Positions 1 to 7,150 of a stretch of DNA of 11,246 nt are shown here, piece by piece (the stretch's first letter is position 1; every line of letters begins with the position of its first letter). The translations under genes were made by a program, and so were the position numbers. This DNA is from a bacterium (GTDB lineage Bacteria; SZUA-79; Acidulodesulfobacterales; Acidulodesulfobacteraceae), in assembly GCA_021788495.1 (NCBI GenBank), contig JAJYKQ010000031.1:1-11246 (forward strand), in the 5' to 3' direction. A model generated the notes under the pieces. It ran no database searches and had not been told where the DNA came from. It saw only the letters and a program-made list of their open reading frames with translations.

Positions 1-716
1 CTTTAGTCGTACCTGAAGTTAACCCCGACGATATAAAATATTATTCCAAAAAAAATATAATCGCAAATCCTAACTGTTCGACCATTCAGATGCTAGTTCC
101 ACTCAAACCGATTCACGACAAATATAAGATAAAAAGAATAGTGGTATCGACTTACCAATCCACTTCGGGAGCCGGCAAAAAAGCTATGGACGAACTTTTT
201 TACCAGACTACAGGCATTATAAATGCGCAAGGCGATATATTTCCGGAAAAATTTCCCGTGCAAATAGCTTTTAACTGTATTCCTCAAATAGACGTTTTTG
301 CAGACGACGGATATACCAAAGAAGAGATTAAAATGGTAAACGAAACCCGTAAAATAATGCATGACGAAAATATAGGCGTGTCTGCCACTACGGTGAGAGT
401 TCCGGTTTTCTTCTCACACGGCGAATCCGTTAATATCGAAACGGAAAAAAGTTTCGATATTAAAGATATAAAGAAAATGCTTTCCGAAACTAACGGAGTT
501 AAAATTATAGATGACGTATTAAGCGAAAATCCGGAAGAGCGTTATCCTTACCAGACTAACGTCGCAGGAAACGACGACGTATATGTCGGCAGAATAAGAA
601 AGGACTTTTCCGTGCCCAACGGCATGAACTTATGGATCGTAGCCGACAACGTCAGGAAAGGAGCTGCTCTAAACGCCGTGCAGATAGCGGAAATTTTAAT
701 TAAAAAGTATCTTTAA
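1..716 (+). CDS. asd: Aspartate-semialdehyde dehydrogenase, 5'-truncated by window edge
   Basis: Asd reduces L-aspartyl-4-phosphate to L-aspartate-4-semialdehyde with NADPH in the cytoplasm, the branch step to lysine/diaminopimelate, threonine and methionine. The reading frame is open from position 3 with no start in the window, so the N-terminal part (roughly the first 100 residues, including the Rossmann glycine motif) lies to the left; 237 residues are visible of a family length near 340. The motif NPNCSTIQ (codons at 66-89) holds the catalytic cysteine. STYQSTSGAG, the VRVPVFFSHGESV block with the active-site histidine, and the C-terminal WIVADNVRKGAALNAVQIAE segment that completes the cofactor site are all present. 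An internal ATG at 90 lies after the catalytic Cys and is not a credible start. It ends in TAA at 714-716. The next gene is 220 bp away behind a repeat cluster, so asd is probably the end of its transcript. Confidence 0.96.
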   Translation, partial: LVVPEVNPDDIKYYSKKNIIANPNCSTIQMLVPLKPIHDKYKIKRIVVSTYQSTSGAGKKAMDELFYQTTGIINAQGDIFPEKFPVQIAFNCIPQIDVFADDGYTKEEIKMVNETRKIMHDENIGVSATTVRVPVFFSHGESVNIETEKSFDIKDIKKMLSETNGVKIIDDVLSENPEERYPYQTNVAGNDDVYVGRIRKDFSVPNGMNLWIVADNVRKGAALNAVQIAEILIKKYL

Positions 717-774
717 TACCTTTAATCCTTCAATGTAACAGCAAAAACCTCTTGAATATTTGATAGTGAATATA

Positions 775-822
775 GAAAAAGGTGTCAGATTTTATTTTAC
801 GCATACGAAAAGAAACAATTAA
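775..822 (+). repeat. Direct repeat copy 1 of asd-murJ intergenic repeat
   Basis: A 48-nt unit beginning gaaaaaggtgtcagatt and ending acgaaaagaaacaattaa. It matches the copy at 828-874 apart from a small difference in the T/A run after the GGTGTCAGATT block (one substitution and one indel). Its first 17 nt are also exactly complementary to 899-915, so it can compete with copy 2 for the same 3' arm. Confidence 0.9.
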
Positions 823-827
823 AGCGA

Positions 828-874
828 GAAAAAGGTGTCAGATTAATTTTACGCATACGAAAAGAAACAATTAA
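828..874 (+). repeat. Direct repeat copy 2 of asd-murJ intergenic repeat
   Basis: A 47-nt near-identical second copy, only 5 nt after copy 1. Its first 27 nt (828-854) form the left arm of the perfect inverted repeat with 889-915. The final 20 nt, identical to the end of copy 1, lie in the loop. No coding potential is seen. Confidence 0.9.
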
Positions 875-915
875 CGATAAAAGATGCTGCGTAAAATTAA
901 TCTGACACCTTTTTC
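828..915. repeat. Perfect 27-bp inverted repeat with 34-nt loop (REP/MITE-like; possible bidirectional terminator)
   Basis: The left arm 828-854 and right arm 889-915 are exact reverse complements over 27 bp, separated by 34 nt. The outer ends are an A run followed by GGTGTCAG on the left and CTGACACC followed by a T run on the right. A transcript from either side would therefore form a long hairpin whose 3' arm ends in U residues, which could act as a terminator between asd and murJ. Seen together with the extra direct copy at 775-822, the arrangement resembles REP/BIME-type palindromic repeats or a small non-autonomous element. From memory, ends of the GGTGTCAG type occur near REP-associated tyrosine transposases (Y1_Tnp family) in several proteobacteria; no transposase is present here, so mobility is an inference. 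Confidence 0.75.
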
Positions 916-936
916 CAGGTTTAAGGTATTTAAATA

Positions 937-2493
937 ATGTCTTTAAAATTACGAAACCATGAGATAATTAAAAATTTATCCGTAGTTTCGTTTTTTACTT
1001 TAATAAGCAGAATTCTGGGTTTACTTAGAGACGTTTGCATTGCATACTTTTTCGGCGCCGGAATTACTACGGATGCGTTTTTCGTTGCATTCAGGATACC
1101 CAATCTGTTCAGGAGGCTTTTCGGAGAAGGAGGGATATCTGCTTCTTTTATTCCCGTATATTCGGAAAGTTTGGTCAAAAAAAGCGAAATAAATTCGGAA
1201 GACCTTTTTCAAACCGTTTTCGCGATACTTTTTTTTATCCTTTTATTCCTTTCTCTTATAGGATTTTTATTTTCGTTTGTTTTTGTAGCCGTTACTGCGC
1301 CGGGCTTTTTGGGTAAACCTTTTGAGTTTAATCTTGCGGTTATTCTAACTAAGGTCATGTTCCCGTATATTTTTTTGATAGGACTTACCGCCTTTCTATC
1401 GGGAGCGTTAAACGTTCACGGTTCTTATGCTCCCGGCGCAATGTATCCGATAATATTAAATATAGCGCTTATATTATCGGCAGTTTTTTTAAAGCGGTTT
1501 TTTCACCCGGCTATTTTTGCTCTTGCGACGGGCGTTATGATAGGAGGAGCGCTTCAGCTTGCATCCCAGATTTATTATATTAAAAAAAAGAAAATACGCC
1601 TCGGTTTCAAGTTTAATTTTAAAAGTTCGGACGTAAAGGCAGTTTTTAAACTGCTTACCCCCTCGCTTTTAGGTATGGCGGTAATTCAGCTTAATCTCGT
1701 TTTCGATACGCTCCTTGCTTCTTTTCTTCCTTCCGGCAGCATATCTTATCTTTATTACGGCGACAGGCTTTATCAGTTTCCTCTCGGAGTTTTTGCAATA
1801 GCTATGCAGACTGCTATTTTTCCTACGCTTTCCGCTTCGTTTGCAAAAAATAATATAAAAGAAGTGGATGGAGCTTTTAATTTTGCGTCTTCGCTTATGT
1901 TTTTTATTATAATACCGTCAAGCATAGGGCTAATACTTTTAAGAAGCCCGCTCGTAAAATTAATATATATGCACGGGTTGTTTAATGCGGCAGACGCTCA
2001 AAAAACTGCCGGAGTTCTTCTGTTTTTTATAATAGGTTTATGGGCGTCTGCGCTTTTAAAAACGGTGGTCCCCGTTTTTTATTCTATGAAAGATACTAAA
2101 ACGCCGGTTAATGCGGCGATAATTTCATTGTTTATAAATATCGTATTTGCGGTTATTCTTATGCGGGTGATGGGAGTATACGGACTTGCGCTGGCTTCCA
2201 GTATTTCTTTAATTTTCAATTATCTGTTTCTTTTGAGAAAACTGCATCGCAGGAAAGGTATAGGCTTAGAAACAACTTTTTTTAAATCTTTCCTGAAAAC
2301 GTTAGCGGCAAGTTTAGTTATGGGGGTTGCAGTTGAATTGATAATAGCGGCTTCAAATAAAATGCATTTTGGCCGGTTATCGGTAGTTTTAATTTCTATA
2401 GCCGCAGGATTAATTATTTACTTAGCCGCTTCGCTAATTTTTAAGAACGATTCTGCAGATATATTAAAAAACATAATTGCTAAAAAAAATTAA
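937..2493 (+). CDS. murJ: MurJ, lipid II flippase
   Basis: Inner-membrane MOP-superfamily transporter that flips lipid II to the periplasmic face for peptidoglycan assembly. The 518 residues match the usual MurJ length, and hydrophobic segments span nearly the whole protein (about 14 helices expected). Family motifs are visible: SRILGLLRD at residues 24-32, the conserved block from about 48 to 76 (AFRIPNLFRRLFGEGG then FIPVYSE) that contributes the cationic cavity arginines, and DRLYQFPLG at about 276-284 in transmembrane helix 8. The ATG at 937 is the only sensible start because an in-frame TAA lies 6 nt upstream. AAGG at 923-926, about 10 nt upstream, is a modest Shine-Dalgarno sequence and sits just beyond the intergenic repeat. 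No strong promoter was found between the repeat and the gene. The 3' end overlaps the convergent L,D-transpeptidase gene by 4 bp. Confidence 0.96.
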   Translation: MSLKLRNHEIIKNLSVVSFFTLISRILGLLRDVCIAYFFGAGITTDAFFVAFRIPNLFRRLFGEGGISASFIPVYSESLVKKSEINSEDLFQTVFAILFFILLFLSLIGFLFSFVFVAVTAPGFLGKPFEFNLAVILTKVMFPYIFLIGLTAFLSGALNVHGSYAPGAMYPIILNIALILSAVFLKRFFHPAIFALATGVMIGGALQLASQIYYIKKKKIRLGFKFNFKSSDVKAVFKLLTPSLLGMAVIQLNLVFDTLLASFLPSGSISYLYYGDRLYQFPLGVFAIAMQTAIFPTLSASFAKNNIKEVDGAFNFASSLMFFIIIPSSIGLILLRSPLVKLIYMHGLFNAADAQKTAGVLLFFIIGLWASALLKTVVPVFYSMKDTKTPVNAAIISLFINIVFAVILMRVMGVYGLALASSISLIFNYLFLLRKLHRRKGIGLETTFFKSFLKTLAASLVMGVAVELIIAASNKMHFGRLSVVLISIAAGLIIYLAASLIFKNDSADILKNIIAKKN

Positions 2494-3614
2494 CTTTTCG
2501 ATTTTTTATTTTTCTTATTCTTAATTTTTTCTAAAGGCTGTTTTGTTAGTACCGTTCTATTGGTTTTATTTTCGGCATCGTTTTTAGCGGCATTATTATT
2601 TTTTTTGCTAATAGTAGAACCCGTGACGGTTACTATAGTTCCATAGCCTATCTGCTTATATAATAGAAGGGCGTCTTGCTCCGAAAGTTCGACGCATCCG
2701 GCCGATTGAGGAAAACCGTAATATTTGCGATGCATATAGTGAAGAGCTACGCTTTTATGGAAATAGTCTATATATTTTATTCCGGAATCGGAATAATGAA
2801 CCAGTTTGACCGGATGTCCGTCCAAACACTCTATGTTTTTAAAATGTTTTGACTTTAAAGACGCATAAAGTTTTTTCGTAATAGGCACAGGAAAAAGTCC
2901 GGTCATAGTGGTGTCTGGAAGCCTTAAAAAAACATACCAGGTGCCGTCCTGCGTTAACCCTAGTATGCCGGTATTAACGGGAAAAGAAAAAATTATACGG
3001 CCGTTTTCGTATAACTCTGCTTTCTCGTTAGTTTTCGACTGTTTTACTAATATCCAGTCCCACGGCTGTTTGTCGAACTGTTTTTTTTCTGCGCTTTTTT
3101 CGAGTTCGCATAACAGCTTGTTGTTAATTTCAGGTCCGTCGTATTCTCCGTCTTTAATTCTGCCTGATTCGTAAAGATATTTTGCAATTGCGCCTATAAT
3201 CAAAGGATTTTGTTCGTTCCAGCCGTAAGAATAAGCGATTTTTTTAAGATTGTTTGGCAAGGGGAAAGAAAATTCATATTTGCCGTCGGAGGTCAAATAA
3301 ATAGGAAGATATTTCAAGTATTGCAAATATTTTACGGTGCAAAGAAATGCGTTAAGGTTTGTGCAATCAAGCGGTTTAGCTAAATCCGGTTTATAAATCT
3401 TCTTTTTTGCTTGTTCTTTTTTCTTAGAAGGTTTGACAGTTGTTGATGTAGGTTTTATACCCATTATTTGGTTAAAACTTGAATTTTTTATTTTATCCCG
3501 AGTTGCAGAAACGGATAACGGAAAAAAAATAAATTTCATTGCAAAATATGAACCTGCCATAAAAACAGTAATAGAGGCTGTCAATAAAAATATATGTTTC
3601 TTGCTTAGTTTCAT
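2490..3614 (-). CDS. Membrane-anchored L,D-transpeptidase (YkuD family) with SAGC active-site motif
   Basis: A predicted periplasmic YkuD-fold enzyme of 374 residues; such enzymes make 3-3 peptidoglycan cross-links or attach proteins to peptidoglycan through a catalytic cysteine. A hydrophobic segment at about residues 8-36 is a signal anchor, or a signal peptide with possible cleavage after VSA. A Lys-rich linker follows (61-75). The catalytic domain begins near 185 (WDWILVKQS, then LYENGRIIFSFPVNTG) and includes ALHYMH with likely base His292 and FPQSAGCVEL with nucleophile Cys307. The usual [S/T]HGC signature reads SAGC here, so the histidine two residues before the Cys is alanine. The C-terminal 40 residues are strongly basic and low-complexity, perhaps for contact with the wall or an acidic polymer (inference). 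The ATG at 3614 is preceded by only a weak GGA/GAG purine stretch. Transcribed divergently from phoH. Which reaction it performs cannot be told from sequence. Confidence 0.85.
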   Translation of the reverse strand: MKLSKKHIFLLTASITVFMAGSYFAMKFIFFPLSVSATRDKIKNSSFNQIMGIKPTSTTVKPSKKKEQAKKKIYKPDLAKPLDCTNLNAFLCTVKYLQYLKYLPIYLTSDGKYEFSFPLPNNLKKIAYSYGWNEQNPLIIGAIAKYLYESGRIKDGEYDGPEINNKLLCELEKSAEKKQFDKQPWDWILVKQSKTNEKAELYENGRIIFSFPVNTGILGLTQDGTWYVFLRLPDTTMTGLFPVPITKKLYASLKSKHFKNIECLDGHPVKLVHYSDSGIKYIDYFHKSVALHYMHRKYYGFPQSAGCVELSEQDALLLYKQIGYGTIVTVTGSTISKKNNNAAKNDAENKTNRTVLTKQPLEKIKNKKNKKSKS

Positions 3615-3643
3615 TTATCTCATTCCGTTTCCGTTTTGTAACA

Positions 3644-3687
3644 GTGCCGAAATTGAATTCCTGCGCCGCATATGGTTGATTCGGCAC
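3644..3687. promoter_or_regulatory. 8-bp dyad GTGCCGAA...TTCGGCAC in the divergent intergenic region
   Basis: GTGCCGAA at 3644-3651 and its exact reverse complement at 3680-3687 flank a 28-nt spacer that includes GAATTC. The dyad lies between the divergent L,D-transpeptidase gene and the phoH promoter, only 14 nt upstream of the -35 box. It may be an operator or a structured leader of the minus-strand transcript; neither is shown by the sequence. No convincing -35/-10 pair for the minus-strand gene was found here. Confidence 0.4.
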
Positions 3688-3701
3688 CGCAAGAGGTTAT
3701 T

Positions 3702-3729
3702 TTGACTTTTTTAACAATAATGTTATAAT
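3702..3729 (+). promoter_or_regulatory. Sigma-70-type promoter for the phoH operon
   Basis: TTGACT at 3702-3707 (five of six to consensus TTGACA) and a perfect TATAAT at 3724-3729 are separated by 16 nt, which predicts a transcript start near 3736 and a 5' leader of about 100 nt before phoH. A small TAACA-N4-TGTTA dyad (3712-3716 / 3721-3725) overlaps the spacer and the edge of the -10 box and could be a regulator site, though 5-bp dyads are common in such AT-rich sequence. Confidence 0.7.
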
Positions 3730-3761
3730 CGAAATAAACGGATAATTTTTTAAGTCATTAT

Positions 3762-3795
3762 AATTATACAATATAATATATAATATTGTATAATT
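3762..3795. promoter_or_regulatory. AT-rich palindrome in phoH leader, with three TATAAT hexamers
   Basis: Perfect 13-bp arms at 3762-3774 and 3783-3795 surround an 8-nt AT-only loop; a T-rich tract follows to 3812. Only one G-C pair is in the stem, so an RNA hairpin would be weak. On the DNA level it offers TATAAT hexamers at 3772-3777, 3779-3784 and 3789-3794, which could be extra -10 elements, a DNA-unwinding tract or a regulator site. The function is unknown. Confidence 0.5.
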
Positions 3796-3812
3796 TTTTA
3801 TATATTTTTTTT

Positions 3813-3817
3813 AGAGG
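3813..3817 (+). promoter_or_regulatory. Probable Shine-Dalgarno AGAGG for phoH, with unusual spacing
   Basis: AGAGG is the only ribosome-binding-like motif before phoH. It lies 17 nt from the TTG at 3835 (too far for an ordinary site) and 2 nt from an in-frame ATT at 3820 (too close). No ATG or GTG is available between them, so the exact start of phoH is unsettled. Confidence 0.45.
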
Positions 3818-3834
3818 TAATTAAAAAACAAAAT

Positions 3835-4845
3835 TTGCGCAGAGACGATAAACGCTTAAAGACCGAAGGCGATTCTTTGGTCTTAAAAAGGCATGAAAAG
3901 AACGATACCGAGAGAATAGAGCTTGAGGATATAGAACTTTTTAATAAATTCTCAAATCCTTCCTCCGGCATTAAAAATCTTATAGAATCCGAATTCGACG
4001 TCGATATGTCCGTCAGGGGCAATACGGTAATCGTTAAAGGATTAAAAAAGAATATACGTACCGCCGTTTTTTTTATAAAGGATTTACTGAACCTGTTTAA
4101 AACAAACGAAACTATAACTGATGCAGATTTAAAAAGACTGGCAAAGTTAAAAATAGTCAGTCCTGAAATTAACGTTGCCGCCCATTTATATCCGTCCGTT
4201 CTTCTGACTCCGAGAAAGAAAAATATTACGCCGAGAACTCCAAACCAGAAAAAATACACGGATGCAATTTTTAAAAACGACGTAGTTATCGGCATAGGTC
4301 CTGCCGGAACCGGAAAAACTTATCTTGCAATGGCTTGCGCTATATCTTTATTTCAAAATAAAGTTTTCGAGAGGATAATTTTGACGCGTCCGGCGGTGGA
4401 AGCAGGAGAAAAATTAGGTTTTCTGCCAGGAGATATTGCGCAAAAGATAAATCCGTATTTGCGTCCGCTATACGATGCCTTGTATGAAATGACGGAGTTT
4501 GAAAAAGCTATGAGGCTTATAGAAACGGATGTCATAGAGATTGCTCCTATAGCCTTTATGAGAGGAAGGACTTTAAACAATTCGTTTATAATACTTGACG
4601 AAGCGCAAAATGCCACCAACGAACAGATGAAAATGATGCTGACCAGAATAGGTTCCGGATCTAAGATAGTAGTAAACGGCGATATTACTCAGACGGACCT
4701 GCCTTCCGATAAAGATTCGGGTCTTATAAAAGCAAGCAAGATATTAAAAAATATCGACGGCATAGAAGTGGTAAATTTCGACGAAACAGACGTCCTGCGG
4801 CATAAATTAGTTCGCGATATAATAAAAGCATATGAAAAGAACTAA
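3835..4845 (+). CDS. phoH: PhoH-family ATPase (PhoH/YbeZ type)
   Basis: Cytoplasmic P-loop ATPase of the PhoH/YbeZ group, commonly found next to ybeY and linked to RNA metabolism and rRNA maturation. The 336 residues fit the family. The N-terminal region (about 29-75, ending in VRGNTVIVKG) is the short domain typical of YbeZ-like proteins. The ATPase core has TPNQKKY (135-141), Walker A GPAGTGKT (155-162), ILTRPAVEAGEKLGFLPGD (182-200), Walker B FIILDEAQNAT (251-261) and NGDITQTDLP (281-290), all intact. The start is taken as TTG at 3835 because no ATG or GTG occurs in the upstream frame and the conserved N-terminal domain begins soon afterwards; the start is uncertain (see the Shine-Dalgarno entry). 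It is the first gene of the rightward operon and overlaps the next gene by 14 bp. Confidence 0.95.
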   Translation: MRRDDKRLKTEGDSLVLKRHEKNDTERIELEDIELFNKFSNPSSGIKNLIESEFDVDMSVRGNTVIVKGLKKNIRTAVFFIKDLLNLFKTNETITDADLKRLAKLKIVSPEINVAAHLYPSVLLTPRKKNITPRTPNQKKYTDAIFKNDVVIGIGPAGTGKTYLAMACAISLFQNKVFERIILTRPAVEAGEKLGFLPGDIAQKINPYLRPLYDALYEMTEFEKAMRLIETDVIEIAPIAFMRGRTLNNSFIILDEAQNATNEQMKMMLTRIGSGSKIVVNGDITQTDLPSDKDSGLIKASKILKNIDGIEVVNFDETDVLRHKLVRDIIKAYEKN

Positions 4846-7150
4846 ATTCTTAGAATTTTTAAAAAATAATTCAATTGAAATCAAAAGCCGTTATTCCGCC
4901 CTTTTAATAATTCTTTTAATAGCTTCGGTATTATTGACTTTTCTGCTTTATAACGGTTTGGAATTTATAAAAAATAAGTATAAAGCCGGAGAAATAGCTA
5001 GAAAAACGGTAATAGCCAAAAGAAGTTTCAGATACGTTAATACTAAAGCGACTAACGCAATTTTAAAAAAGAAAATAGCCGTAAGCCCTGATGTTTATCT
5101 ATATTATCCGGAAATCAAAACAAGTTTGACCAGGAGGATAAAAAAAGCTTTTTCCATAGCAAGAACATATAAAGACGAACATAAGCCGAATGAAGAAAAT
5201 CAGAATATTACGGAAAATATATTCGGGTCTAAATTAGGAGTAAAATTAAACAAAAAAGTTCTCGACGAATTTTATTATTTGAATTACAACAAAAACGTAG
5301 AAAATTATATTTTAAAAATAGTTTCGAACGTTTACAAAACGGGGGTTTTATCTAAATCGGCGTCGTACGGCAAAAATATAGAAATAAAAAACACGGTAAC
5401 AAACAGACGAAAAATAGTAAACTATCCTCAAATTTTTTTTACTTCTAAAAAGGTAAAAAGTTTTGCTTATTATTATACCGTAAAATATTTAAATTTCCTG
5501 CCCGATTATATGCGTTTCGATATTTACGATATTACTTACAGTATTATAAAACCCGATATTGTTTACTCAAAATATCTTACGTTAAAAAAAATAGAAATAG
5601 TTAAAAAAGAAAATAAACCTATTCTCATACGCGTTAACAAAGGCATGCTTTTGATAAAAGCCGGAGAACTTATAACCAAGTCTAAAGCACTTGAATTAAA
5701 TACGTACGATTCTAAATTTAAATTAGAAAATAATATACCGTCGTTAATAGGGTTATTTTTAGTAATAACTATACTTTTGTCGCTGTCCTATATTTTTCCA
5801 TACAGATATATAAAAAAATTCAGGACTACTTTAGATTTTAAGAATATACTTTTTGTAATTACGGTTTTATTATTTTCCATATTGTTGATAAAAGCCGGAA
5901 TTATATTTTCTAACGCGCTTTCTTTATATTTTCCTTTTATCGATAAAAACGACGTATATTACCTGATTCCTTTTGCTTTTGGACCCATGCTGGTAAGGAT
6001 AATTTTAAATTCTGAAGTTTCGGTTGTTTATATAGCTCTTTTTTCTATATTGACGTCGATAATTTTTAAAAACTCTATTTTTTTTATGGTATATACGTTT
6101 GCTGGAAGTTTTATAGCTTCTTATGAAGTTTTCGACTTTTCTTCATGGGGAAGAGTAATTAGAGCCGGCGTTATTACGGGATTGATAAATGTAGTAATGG
6201 CGTCGGCATTTGCGTTAATAGGGTTTAATCTTATAAACGTTCAAACTCTTTATGCCGTCGTTTCGGCTTTTTTATCAGGCGTAATTTCTTCTATTATGGT
6301 TATAGGGCTTATTCCGGTTTTGGAAAGCATATTCGGCTTTACGACCGATTTTAAACTGCTTGAACTTTCAAGCGCCGGCAACCCTTTGCTCCGGCAGTTT
6401 TCTATAGCGGCTCCAGGCACCTACCAGCATTCGATAATGACTTCTACCCTTGCGGAATCTGCCGCTACGGCTGTGGGAGCCAACCCTCTTCTGGCGAGAG
6501 TTGCGAGCCTATACCACGATATAGGGAAAATAACAAAGCCCAACTATTTCATAGAAAATATAGTAAATTCCGAAAATCCGCACGACAAACTTTCTCCAAC
6601 TATGAGCAGTTTGATTATAGCTTCGCATGTAAAAGACGGACAGGAACTTGCAAAAAAATATAAACTAGGAAATAAAATAGAAAGCATAATCGCCGAACAT
6701 CACGGTACTTCTATGATAGGGTCTTTTTACGAAAAGGCGTATAACGAAAATAAAGGTGCGCATATTTCAAGCGACGCTTTCAGATACGCAGGTAGAAAAC
6801 CGCAGACTAAAGAGGCCGGAATAATTATGTTGGCCGATTCCGTAGAAGCTATATCGAGATCGATGTCGAATATATCGCCGTCGAGACTTGAACAGATGGT
6901 CAGAAAAACTATAAATAGAATTTATACCGACGGACAGCTTGACGAATGCGAATTGACGCTGAAAGATCTTCATATTATAGGCGATGCTTTCGTGAAAGTT
7001 TTGAATTCCGTTTTTCATCAAAGAATTCCATATATAGACAGGCAGACCGGAGGAGCCGATAAAAGTGAAGCAGGCAAAGTCGATAATAAATATAACGGAT
7101 ATTCAGAGAAAATCGAAAATAAACCAAAGGTTAGTCCGCTATATCGTTAA
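4832..7150 (+). CDS. pgpH: 7TM-HD family cyclic-di-AMP phosphodiesterase (PgpH-like)
   Basis: Membrane protein of the 7TMR-HD family; characterised PgpH members hydrolyse c-di-AMP with a cytoplasmic HD domain. The order seen in 772 residues is: TM helix at about 22-41; an extracytoplasmic 7TMR-HDED sensor region at about 45-300, Lys/Tyr/Asn-rich; a cluster of about seven TM helices at 302-500; and a cytoplasmic HD domain at about 520-730. Metal-ligand candidates are present: His533 (GTYQHS), His562-Asp563 (LYHDIGK), His599 (ASHV), His623/624 (EHHGT) and Asp669 (LADS), so the enzyme looks active. A hydrophilic tail of about 40 residues follows, and its end overlaps ybeY by 86 bp. The ATG at 4832 sits inside the end of phoH, which suggests translational coupling. 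No cyclase gene is in the window, so substrate specificity rests on family membership. Confidence 0.93.
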   Translation: MKRTKFLEFLKNNSIEIKSRYSALLIILLIASVLLTFLLYNGLEFIKNKYKAGEIARKTVIAKRSFRYVNTKATNAILKKKIAVSPDVYLYYPEIKTSLTRRIKKAFSIARTYKDEHKPNEENQNITENIFGSKLGVKLNKKVLDEFYYLNYNKNVENYILKIVSNVYKTGVLSKSASYGKNIEIKNTVTNRRKIVNYPQIFFTSKKVKSFAYYYTVKYLNFLPDYMRFDIYDITYSIIKPDIVYSKYLTLKKIEIVKKENKPILIRVNKGMLLIKAGELITKSKALELNTYDSKFKLENNIPSLIGLFLVITILLSLSYIFPYRYIKKFRTTLDFKNILFVITVLLFSILLIKAGIIFSNALSLYFPFIDKNDVYYLIPFAFGPMLVRIILNSEVSVVYIALFSILTSIIFKNSIFFMVYTFAGSFIASYEVFDFSSWGRVIRAGVITGLINVVMASAFALIGFNLINVQTLYAVVSAFLSGVISSIMVIGLIPVLESIFGFTTDFKLLELSSAGNPLLRQFSIAAPGTYQHSIMTSTLAESAATAVGANPLLARVASLYHDIGKITKPNYFIENIVNSENPHDKLSPTMSSLIIASHVKDGQELAKKYKLGNKIESIIAEHHGTSMIGSFYEKAYNENKGAHISSDAFRYAGRKPQTKEAGIIMLADSVEAISRSMSNISPSRLEQMVRKTINRIYTDGQLDECELTLKDLHIIGDAFVKVLNSVFHQRIPYIDRQTGGADKSEAGKVDNKYNGYSEKIENKPKVSPLYR
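7049..7053 (+). promoter_or_regulatory. Shine-Dalgarno GGAGG for ybeY, inside the pgpH coding region
   Basis: GGAGG followed by A lies 11 nt before the GTG at 7065. It is a strong motif for this AT-rich window and supports the early ybeY start, which makes the 86-bp overlap with pgpH. Confidence 0.65.

Noticed and set aside
90..716. asd starting at the internal ATG at 90
   Set aside because: The conserved NPNCSTIQ motif with the catalytic cysteine lies upstream in the same open frame, so the real start is to the left of the window.
775..874. Two direct repeats as a CRISPR array
   Set aside because: Only two copies with a 5-nt gap, no spacer-sized intervals, and the third unit is inverted.
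717..936. A tRNA or small RNA gene in the asd-murJ gap
   Set aside because: No cloverleaf, TTCGA-type T-loop or clear promoter is seen; the gap is explained by the repeat cluster.
3493..3687. Small minus-strand reading frame upstream of the L,D-transpeptidase gene
   Set aside because: It overlaps the start of the transpeptidase in another frame, shows no recognisable motif, and has no good ribosome-binding site.
3762..3812. AT-only palindrome plus T tract as an intrinsic terminator or riboswitch
   Set aside because: The stem has a single G-C pair, too weak for an ordinary terminator. It lies just before phoH, and no conserved riboswitch motif is recognisable.
3798..4295. Long minus-strand reading frame opposite phoH
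   Set aside because: It is the antisense shadow of phoH, whose plus-strand protein has intact family motifs.
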